From Elusimicrobiota bacterium (lineage in GTDB: Bacteria; Elusimicrobiota; Elusimicrobia; UBA1565; UBA9628), in assembly GCA_028865585.1 (NCBI GenBank), contig JAGWJU010000069.1:1-6730 (forward strand): DNA of 6,730 nt, read 5' to 3'. Within the stretch, counting starts at the first letter, position 1. Each line of letters starts with the position of its first letter. The position numbers and the translations under genes were made by a program. This document shows positions 1-5,369 of the stretch, piece by piece. A model generated the notes under the pieces. That model was given only the letters and a program-made list of their open reading frames with translations, had not been told where the DNA came from and ran no database searches.

Positions 1-668
1 CCCGCGAGCACTACCGCATCCTGGATTTTCTCCTCAAAAAAGGGCTCACCCGCGTCTACCTGCGCTACGTCACCAATTTTTCCAGCCTGCGCTTCGAGGG
101 CCAAGACGTGCTCGGCCTATGGTCCCGCTTCGAGCGGGTGCGCGTGGCCGCGAGCCTGGACGGCAGCGGGCGGCGCGGCGAGTACCTGCGCGCGGGCCTG
201 GACTGGGGCGCGGCGGTCAAAAACCGCGAGGAGATGCTGCGCCGCTGCCCCCAAACCGAGTTCAACGTGTCGGCAACCTTGAGCCTCTTCAACGCGCTCC
301 ACCTGCCGGACTTCCACCGCGACTGGGTCGAAAAAGGCTACATCGGCCGGGACGATTTCTTCGTCAATCCCCTGCTCAGCCCTCCCTGGTACAGCGCCCA
401 GGTCCTGCCGGAGGATTTCAAGAGGCGCGTCCAAGAGTCCTACCGCCGCCACCGCCTGGAGTTTCTCGCCGAAACCCGCCGCGCCGCTGCCGAGTTCGAG
501 GCCGCCGAGCGCTTCCTCGCGGCCCGAGACGCAAGCCGCCTCCTGCCCGACTGGGCCAAGGTCACCCGCCGCTTGGACGCCCTGCGCGGCGAGAACTGCC
601 GAGAAGCCTTCCCGGAGCTCTCCCCCTTGCTCGAACCCGCGCCCTGCGGCCGGGGCTCAAGGGCCTAA
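1..668 (+). CDS. Twitch-domain radical SAM protein, C-terminal part (5' end outside window)
   Basis: The reading frame is open from position 3 and ends at TAA 666-668, giving 221 residues of a longer protein. The fragment begins with REHYRILDFLLKKG, which in this family directly follows the GGEP motif of the radical SAM barrel. The iron-sulfur cysteines (CxxxCxxC) and the N-terminal twitch/SPASM-like part therefore lie upstream of the window. Visible family landmarks are a strand ending in the ASLDG motif (fragment residues 50-54), SATLSLFNALHLPDFH (90-105) and the following DWVEKG. The last ~75 residues are charged and probably helical. By family knowledge these are SAM-cleaving iron-sulfur enzymes of unknown substrate, found scattered in Bacteroidota and other phyla. 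The family call is by recognition of these motifs; the substrate is unknown. The next gene has its own promoter-like sequence, so co-transcription with it is not needed. Confidence 0.85.
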   Translation, partial: REHYRILDFLLKKGLTRVYLRYVTNFSSLRFEGQDVLGLWSRFERVRVAASLDGSGRRGEYLRAGLDWGAAVKNREEMLRRCPQTEFNVSATLSLFNALHLPDFHRDWVEKGYIGRDDFFVNPLLSPPWYSAQVLPEDFKRRVQESYRRHRLEFLAETRRAAAEFEAAERFLAARDASRLLPDWAKVTRRLDALRGENCREAFPELSPLLEPAPCGRGSRA

Positions 669-670
669 CC

Positions 671-717
671 GGGCCTAGGCCCAAAACCTCCTTTAAAGGA
701 CCCCGAAGCCTCAGGCT
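671..717. repeat. Cluster of three short perfect palindromes in intergenic DNA
   Basis: Three self-complementary words lie in succession between the radical SAM stop codon and the next promoter. GGGCCTAGGCCC is at 671-682, TCCTTTAAAGGA at 689-700, and AGCCTCAGGCT (one central base) at 707-717. GGGCCT also occurs at 661-666, so an alternative hairpin 661-666 with 677-682 (loop of 10) is possible. No U-tract follows any of these, so none is a standard intrinsic terminator. They could be protein-binding sites or a weak transcription end. The function is not established. Confidence 0.4.
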
Positions 718-735
718 CCCGCCGGCCCCTTCCTT

Positions 736-765
736 TATAATAGCGGCAAGTCCCTTTTCAGGAGG
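736..765 (+). promoter_or_regulatory. -10 box and Shine-Dalgarno for the exported protein gene
   Basis: A perfect TATAAT lies at 736-741 and a strong AGGAGG at 760-765, seven bases before the ATG at 773. Transcription would start near 748 and give a leader of about 25 bases. No recognisable -35 element lies 16-18 bases upstream of the TATAAT (that stretch reads AGGCTC at 713-718). The promoter may therefore be helped by an activator or rely on the -10 alone. The Shine-Dalgarno fixes the start codon firmly. Confidence 0.65.
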
Positions 766-772
766 ATTTTAA

Positions 773-2278
773 ATGAAGCTTCTCTCCAAGGCCGCCGCCG
801 TGTCCTGCGCCGCCCTCATTTTGCTTTCACCCGGAACCGGCTGCTGGACCGCGCTGGCCGGCGACTTCGCCGCGCCCGAGGCCGAAGGACTTCACGCCGA
901 GAGCGCCGTCATGGCCATGCCCGGCGCCAGGGAGATACCGCTCAACGCCGCGCTGCCCATCGAGGCCCTGGGCGCGGACGCGCGGATCCCGAACCTTAAC
1001 GGAATTTCCGGCGTCCAAGTGCCCGCCGCCGGGGCCGAGCTGCAGGCCGAGTCTCCCGCTTTGACGCAAACGGGCGCGCCCGAAGTCCTCGCCGCCCAGG
1101 CAAACGCGCGGCCCGCCCAAGCCGCCGTCACGCCCGCGGAACCCGGCGCCGAGCAGGCCCTGCAGGCCAAGACGCTCATTCTGCGCCGGCGGACGATTTT
1201 GGGCCGCACCGCGGCCGCGGTCAAGACGGCGCTGTCCGGCAAAAGCCGCGCGCAAAACGCGGCGTCCGCGCGCCTCGAAGGCGAGCGGACGTTCGACGGC
1301 CTGGGCGCGGTCTCGCGGGCCGCGGGCATTTCCGCGGAAGCGCCGGCCGCTCTCTTTGAAACCTCCGCCGCCCGGACGCGCGGCGATTTAGCCGCGGCGT
1401 TAAAGGCCTCCTCCCCCGAGGGCGGCGCCGCCTCCGCCCAAGGCGGCCCGTCCGCGGCGCACTCGGCCAAAGCCGCCGTCGTTCCCGCGATGCTCGCGAT
1501 CTCGCTGGGCTCCGGATTCCTGCACGTCGGCGTCATTTTAGGAACCGCCGTCGCCGGCATGTTTATCGGAGGAGCCATCGGGCGGCGCAAGGGCTTGGCC
1601 AGCCGCACCGGCGGAGGAGGCGGATACTGGGATTTCGGCACGCCGCTCTACACTCTCATCGGAGGCCTCATCGGGGCCGGCGTCGGCGGAATCACCGGCG
1701 CGGTCCTCGTTTCGCTTCACGCCGTGTCCTTGGCGGCCCTGGGCGGGAGCCTTCTGCACGCCGCGCTTCCCGGAATCGGGGGCGCCGCCCTGGGCGCGGT
1801 CCTGGGAGGCTATCTCGGCGTGAAAAAAGCCAAGGCCGACGGCGGAGGCGGGGGGTACTTCAACATCGGCCCCACGCTCTACGGCGGCCTCGGCGCGCTC
1901 ATCGGCGCCGGCGTCCTCGGCACCGCGGGCGCGGTTCTGGGCGCGCACTTCCTGGGCGCGCACGCCGCCGCCCACGCCGCGGCGGCCGCGGCCTCCTCGG
2001 GCGCCGAATTACCGCAGGCCACCGCCGCCGCCTTCATGGGCTTTCCCCCGGGCTGGTCCGTCCCGGCGGCGCAGGCCTACGTCCCCAGCCAGGGCCAGAT
2101 CTGGATGGCGGCGATCAAGGGAATGCTCCCCGCTCTCAAGATTTACGCCGTCGCGGCGGCGGTCGTCCTCGGCGCGGCGCTGAGCGCCTACGCCGCCCTG
2201 CTCCTGACCGAGCTGCGCGGGCTTAAGAAGGGCAAGCCCGGCAAGACCGGCGGATCCTCCAAGACGCCGAAGGCTTAG
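773..2278 (+). CDS. Exported Ala/Gly-rich protein with duplicated glycine-zipper module
   Basis: I do not recognise a named family. ATG 773 is set by AGGAGG at 760-765; the product is 501 residues. Residues 1-29 look like a Sec signal peptide: MKLLSK, then a hydrophobic core at about 7-18, and an ALA site at 27-29. A cysteine at 24 follows PGTG, which is a poor lipobox. Residues 30-235 are low-complexity, rich in Ala, Glu, Pro, Ser and Gln and probably disordered. Residues 237-400 form glycine-rich hydrophobic segments with two copies of one module, each a glycine-zipper segment, a basic turn, five glycines plus Tyr and an aromatic (280-286 and 357-363), then another zipper with LIGAGV. An Ala/His run follows (396-409), then a last hydrophobic helix (about 455-478) and a Lys/Gly-rich tail. 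Glycine zippers often pack in membranes, so an envelope location is likely; the molecular role is unknown. The 3' end overlaps the recG stop by four bases. Confidence 0.75.
   Translation: MKLLSKAAAVSCAALILLSPGTGCWTALAGDFAAPEAEGLHAESAVMAMPGAREIPLNAALPIEALGADARIPNLNGISGVQVPAAGAELQAESPALTQTGAPEVLAAQANARPAQAAVTPAEPGAEQALQAKTLILRRRTILGRTAAAVKTALSGKSRAQNAASARLEGERTFDGLGAVSRAAGISAEAPAALFETSAARTRGDLAAALKASSPEGGAASAQGGPSAAHSAKAAVVPAMLAISLGSGFLHVGVILGTAVAGMFIGGAIGRRKGLASRTGGGGGYWDFGTPLYTLIGGLIGAGVGGITGAVLVSLHAVSLAALGGSLLHAALPGIGGAALGAVLGGYLGVKKAKADGGGGGYFNIGPTLYGGLGALIGAGVLGTAGAVLGAHFLGAHAAAHAAAAAASSGAELPQATAAAFMGFPPGWSVPAAQAYVPSQGQIWMAAIKGMLPALKIYAVAAAVVLGAALSAYAALLLTELRGLKKGKPGKTGGSSKTPKA
1541..1966 (+). 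repeat. Internal duplication inside the exported protein (two units)
   Basis: Unit 1 covers protein residues 257-321 (1541-1735) and unit 2 residues 336-398 (1778-1966). The first zippers align at an offset of 79 residues (GxAxxG...GGxxG in both). The five-Gly-Tyr linkers and the second zippers (LIGAGV, GAVL) align at an offset of 77. The only length change is two residues in the basic turn (RRKGLASRT versus VKKAKAD). Direct reading shows the similarity in the protein. The DNA copies have diverged, so the duplication is not recent. Confidence 0.7.
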
Positions 2279-4392
2279 GCCAGGTCGATCCAGCCCCAAC
2301 GGCGCTGATAGAGCGCGATTAGGCGCTCGCGCAAGCCCTTGTTGTCCGCGGCCAGAAGCTTCGGATCGGCCGCCAGGAGAGCCTCCGCGTCCGCGCGGGC
2401 GCGGGCCAGGACCTCCTTATCGCGCACCAAGTCCGCGACCTTCAAGGCCACGTCCCCGTGCTGGGCCGTGCCCAGAAGCTCGCCCGGGCCGCGCAGGCGC
2501 AAGTCCTCCTCGCTCAGGCGGAACCCGTCCGAAGTGGAGGCCGCCATGGCCAGGCGCGCGCGGGCCTCTTCCGTCTGCGGCGCGCCCACCAAAAAGCAGC
2601 ACGAGGCCTCGGAGCCCCGGCCGACGCGGCCGCGCAGCTGGTGCAGGCTCGCCATGCCGAAGCGCTCGGCGTTCTGGATGATCATGGCGGTCGCGTTGGG
2701 CACGTCGATGCCCACCTCGATGACGGGCGTGGCGACCAGAATCTGGTGCTTCCCGGCGGAGAACTCCTCCATGATCTTGGCCTTCTTGGCCGCGGGCAGG
2801 GCCCCGTGGATGAGCGCGACGCTTAAATCGGGGAAGACCTCGCTTTTCAAACGCTCGAACTGGGCCTTGGCCGAGCGCAAATCGAGCCGGCTCGACTCCT
2901 CGATGATGGGATAGACCACGTAGCCCTGGCGGCCTTTTTGGACCTCCGCGCGCAGGAACGCGAAGGACTCGGCCTCGCCGGCAATGATGGTTTTGGCCGC
3001 GGCCTTGCCGGGCGGCATCTCGTCGATGACCGAGACCTCCAAGTCCCCGTAGAGCGCCAGAGCCAGCGTGCGCGGGATGGGCGTCGCGGTCATGATGAGG
3101 AGATCCAAAAAGGAGTTTTTCCGGCGCAGGGTGGCCCTTTGCCGCACGCCGAAGCGGTGCTGCTCGTCGATGACCGCCAAGGAGAGGCTCTTGAAGCGCA
3201 CGTCCTCCTCCAGAAGGGCGTGCGTGCCCACTAGGATGTCCAGCTCCCCCGCGGCCGCGGCGGCTAGGATTTTCTCCCGCTGCTTGGCCGTGGTGCGCGA
3301 GGTCAAAATGCCGGTCCTGACCGGCAGGCCCGAGAGAAACTTGTCCAAGGTCGCCTTGTGCTGCTCGGCTAAAATCGCCGAGGGCGCCATGAAGGCGCCC
3401 TGCCGGCCGTTTTCGACCGCCAGCAAGAGCGCCGAGAGCGCCACCACGGTCTTGCCCGAGCCCACGTCGCCCTGCAGGAGCCGGGTCATGGGGCTCGGGC
3501 TCTTCATGTCGTCGAAAATCTCGTTGATGACCCGCTTTTGCGCCGCGGTGAGCTCGAAGCCCAGGCCCTGCCGAAAGGGCGTCAGGAGCGTCCGCTTGAC
3601 CTCGTAGCCGAAGCCCTTGGCCAGGCGCCTGGCCTCGCGCCGCTTCAAGGACCACGCCAGTTCCAGGAGCAGCAGCTCCTCGTAGGCGAAGCGCTCGCGC
3701 GCGGCCGAAAGCTCGGGGCGCGAGCCCGGAAAATGCACGCCGCGCAGGGCCTGGGGCGCGCGCAGAAGGCCGCGGCGCAGGGCCAGGCCCTCGGGCAGGA
3801 CGTCGGGCGCCGACTCCGCCGCCCGGTCCAGGGCCTCGGCCATCAGGGCGCGCAGCCAGCGCTGCGTGATCCCCTCGGTCAGGGCGTAGACGGGAGCGAT
3901 GCGCTCGACGTTCAAGAGCCTCTGCGGGTCGTCCGCGGCGTAGTGCTCCTCGGCCTGGATGTCGCGCACGCCCACCAGGCTCGCCTCGGCGCGGCCCACC
4001 ACGTAGGCCTCCGCGCCGCGCACGAGATCTTTTTTAAGCGGCGCGAACACGTCGTAGCGGCGGCTTAGGTGCTTGAACCAAGTCGCCTCGATGTGGACCG
4101 GGCCGGGCACGGCCAGCTCGGCCTTGAAAATCGCCATCCGCGGGCCGGCTCGGATTTCGCCCGCGCGCGTGACGATGCCGCGCGCCACGACCTGCCCGCC
4201 GGGAAAGGCCTTGGCGAAGTCCTTGAGCGCGAAGCGATCCTGCCAGTCGCGCGGAAAATAATAAAGCAGGTCGCCCACGGTCTCGACGCCCAGCCGCGCG
4301 AGCGCCTCGGCGCGCCTGGGCCCTACGCCCTTCAAGAGCCGCGCGGGCATAAGCATCGGGGGCGGAGTCGGGCTTGCGCCGGGCGGGGCCAT
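2275..4392 (-). CDS. recG: ATP-dependent DNA helicase RecG
   Basis: RecG remodels stalled replication forks and branched DNA by ATP-driven branch migration in the cytoplasm. The order of parts fits the family. A helix-hairpin-helix-like start (RLLKGVGPRRAEALARLG, about 18-35) leads into the wedge/OB region (about 60-170). The helicase core has Walker A GDVGSGKT (308-315), motif II DEQH (409-412), motif III TATPIPR (435-441) and motif VI QLRGRVGRG (585-593). The long form has 705 residues; E. coli RecG has 693. The start is uncertain: ATG 4392 adds a Pro/Ala-rich leader (MAPPGASPTPPP), while ATG 4356 or 4350 begins close to the conserved part. None has a good Shine-Dalgarno. The stop TAA (2277-2275) overlaps the stop of the convergent exported-protein gene. 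The gene is divergent from rpmB, 30 bases away if the long start is used. Confidence 0.96.
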   Translation of the reverse strand: MAPPGASPTPPPMLMPARLLKGVGPRRAEALARLGVETVGDLLYYFPRDWQDRFALKDFAKAFPGGQVVARGIVTRAGEIRAGPRMAIFKAELAVPGPVHIEATWFKHLSRRYDVFAPLKKDLVRGAEAYVVGRAEASLVGVRDIQAEEHYAADDPQRLLNVERIAPVYALTEGITQRWLRALMAEALDRAAESAPDVLPEGLALRRGLLRAPQALRGVHFPGSRPELSAARERFAYEELLLLELAWSLKRREARRLAKGFGYEVKRTLLTPFRQGLGFELTAAQKRVINEIFDDMKSPSPMTRLLQGDVGSGKTVVALSALLLAVENGRQGAFMAPSAILAEQHKATLDKFLSGLPVRTGILTSRTTAKQREKILAAAAAGELDILVGTHALLEEDVRFKSLSLAVIDEQHRFGVRQRATLRRKNSFLDLLIMTATPIPRTLALALYGDLEVSVIDEMPPGKAAAKTIIAGEAESFAFLRAEVQKGRQGYVVYPIIEESSRLDLRSAKAQFERLKSEVFPDLSVALIHGALPAAKKAKIMEEFSAGKHQILVATPVIEVGIDVPNATAMIIQNAERFGMASLHQLRGRVGRGSEASCCFLVGAPQTEEARARLAMAASTSDGFRLSEEDLRLRGPGELLGTAQHGDVALKVADLVRDKEVLARARADAEALLAADPKLLAADNKGLRERLIALYQRRWGWIDLA

Positions 4393-4417
4393 TTGCTACG
4401 CTCTATGCTTACCGGAG
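4374..4417 (+). promoter_or_regulatory. Promoter and ribosome binding site of rpmB
   Basis: TTGCGC at 4374-4379, a 17-base spacer and TACGCT at 4397-4402 form a sigma70-like promoter. TG at 4394-4395 makes it an extended -10. Transcription would start near 4409. GGAG at 4414-4417 sits five bases before the rpmB ATG at 4423. The -35 and most of the spacer lie within the first codons of recG if recG starts at 4392. A second possible -10, TATGCT at 4404-4409, has no -35 at the right distance. Confidence 0.55.
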
Positions 4418-4422
4418 ATCAT

Positions 4423-4623
4423 ATGGCTTATCGATGCGTCGTCTGTTCCAAGGGGCCCGTGGCGGGATTCAGCTACAGTCACTCCCACAAAGCGACCAAG
4501 CGCATTTTTCGCCCCAACCTGCAGAAGCAGAGAGTCGTCCTTTCCGAGTCCGGGCGCACCATCACCGGCTACGTCTGCACGCATTGCATCAAGTCGGGCC
4601 GGGCCAAGCGCCCGGCGCGTTAA
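4423..4623 (+). CDS. rpmB: Large ribosomal subunit protein bL28, zinc-ribbon form
   Basis: The 66-residue product MAYRCVVCSKGPVAGF... is bL28, a small basic protein of the 50S ribosomal subunit. Family marks are the N-terminal CVVCSKGP, the HSHKATKRIFRPNLQK segment (20-35) and the C-terminal half with GYVCTHC. Two Cys pairs, C5/C8 and C52/C55, make the zinc-binding ('C+') version; many bacteria carry a Cys-free paralogue instead. The start is supported by GGAG five bases upstream and by family length. It is divergent from recG. In Bacillus and relatives rpmB and recG also lie a few genes apart, so this pairing may be an old neighbourhood. The stop TAA at 4621-4623 is seven bases from the stop of the convergent membrane-protein gene, with no clear terminator between them. 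Confidence 0.96.
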   Translation: MAYRCVVCSKGPVAGFSYSHSHKATKRIFRPNLQKQRVVLSESGRTITGYVCTHCIKSGRAKRPAR

Positions 4624-4630
4624 AGCGCCT

Positions 4631-5305
4631 CTAACTTCGCTTCTTCACCCACTCGCGAATAAACTCCGCGGCGATTTCTTTGCCCCCCAGCCCGAAGGCC
4701 AGGCCCGCGGCCAGGCCCGCCGAGGCGAGCAGGATTTCCAGCGCCGCGGTGATGAGCTCCAGGCGGATGCCCAACTGGTCGAGCGCGGTCATGGCCGCGA
4801 AGACCACCACCGTCACGTAGCAGGCCTTGGCCAAGCCCTGCCCGCCGGGCACGTTGTTGGCCGAGGCCGCGCGGGAGACCACCTCGGACAAGAATCCCGC
4901 GAACAGGAGCCCCCCGAAGACGATGAGCACCGCGGCCACCAAGGACGGCAGGAACAGGGCGAAGCGCCCCAAGAGCCCCGAGATGATGGTGATGTCGACC
5001 GCGTTGGCCGCGGAGACGATGAAGATGAAAAGCGTGAACCAATAGGCCAAAAACCCCAGCACGTAGGTCGGGGACTTGCCGAAGCCCATGCGGGCCAGGA
5101 TCTCGTTGACGCCCACGCGGCTGCTGTAGTTGTCGAAGCGCACGCGGTTTAGCAGGCTCTCGACCGCCATGCGCAGGGCGCGCGCGGCGAAGAGCCCGAT
5201 TAAAAGGAGAAGGAACGCCGCCGCGATCTCGGGGACCTTGGCCGCCAAGCGGCTCTCCACCCCGAAAAACGGCCCCTGCATCGCCGAAACGATGTTTGCG
5301 CCCAT
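4631..5305 (-). CDS. Small MscS-related 'TM_helix' membrane protein without the MscS beta domain
   Basis: The 224-residue protein has about five hydrophobic segments (roughly 25-40, 75-98, 107-134, 156-171 and 178-200). It ends in LAFGLGGKEIAAEFIREWVKKRS. The AFGLGGKE motif is typical of the pore-lining helix end in MscS-like and conserved-TM-helix proteins (CmpX-type). In true MscS channels a cytoplasmic beta domain follows; here the protein stops about 15 residues later. A role in membrane tension or envelope stress is plausible from the family but not shown. An alternative TTG start at 5323 has AAGGA five bases upstream and adds six residues. I prefer ATG 5305 because a good promoter (-10 at 5319-5314) would start transcription downstream of that TTG. 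Stop is TAG (4633-4631), convergent with rpmB. Confidence 0.8.
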   Translation of the reverse strand: MGANIVSAMQGPFFGVESRLAAKVPEIAAAFLLLLIGLFAARALRMAVESLLNRVRFDNYSSRVGVNEILARMGFGKSPTYVLGFLAYWFTLFIFIVSAANAVDITIISGLLGRFALFLPSLVAAVLIVFGGLLFAGFLSEVVSRAASANNVPGGQGLAKACYVTVVVFAAMTALDQLGIRLELITAALEILLASAGLAAGLAFGLGGKEIAAEFIREWVKKRS

Positions 5306-5313
5306 TAAATCCC

Positions 5314-5342
5314 ATCGTATCAAAACGATCCTTGCGGCGCAA
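5314..5342 (-). promoter_or_regulatory. Promoter of the TM_helix protein gene, predicted leaderless
   Basis: Read on the minus strand, TTGCGC (5342-5337), a 17-base spacer and TACGAT (5319-5314) with an upstream TG (extended -10) form a sigma70-like promoter. Transcription would start near 5307, about two bases before ATG 5305. The -35 shares base 5337 with the divergent promoter. It has the same layout as the rpmB promoter (TTGCGC, 17 bases, TG-n-TACGCT). Confidence 0.5.
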
Positions 5343-5360
5343 CGCGCATTGGACTAAAAT
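5332..5360 (+). promoter_or_regulatory. Promoter of the GT-C-like membrane protein gene, predicted leaderless
   Basis: TTGCGG at 5332-5337, a 17-base spacer and TAAAAT at 5355-5360 form a sigma70-like promoter. Transcription would start near 5367, about three bases before ATG 5370. A partial Shine-Dalgarno, AAAGGA at 5362-5367, is only two bases from the ATG and would be mostly upstream of the RNA start, so initiation probably does not depend on it. The -35 overlaps that of the divergent gene. Confidence 0.5.
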
Positions 5361-5369
5361 CAAAGGACG

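Noticed and set aside
119..772. 217-codon plus-strand frame overlapping the radical SAM gene and the intergenic region
   Set aside because: The composition is Arg/Pro/Gly-rich without motifs; the frame starting at position 3 carries the recognisable radical SAM motifs.
820..860. Lipoprotein signal at Cys24 of the exported protein
   Set aside because: The residues before the cysteine (G-T-G) do not fit the usual L-[AS]-[GA]-C lipobox, while an ALA signal peptidase I site follows at residues 27-29.
1960..2010. Ala/His run in the exported protein as a metal-binding site
   Set aside because: The histidines (392, 397, 401) sit in a low-complexity Ala stretch with no supporting acidic or Cys ligands; composition alone explains it.
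4069..4422. In-frame upstream extension of rpmB within the recG region
   Set aside because: It lies antisense to recG, has no family similarity, and the bL28 start at 4423 has a ribosome binding site and the expected protein length.
4418..4423. TATGAT on the minus strand as the recG -10 box
   Set aside because: It matches the consensus well, but no -35 lies at the right distance, it overlaps the rpmB start codon, and the resulting leader has no Shine-Dalgarno; too weak to annotate.
4623..4642. AAGCG / CGCTT inverted repeat between rpmB and the TM_helix gene as a bidirectional terminator
   Set aside because: It has only a 5-bp stem with a 10-base loop and no T-tract on either strand; this could be chance.
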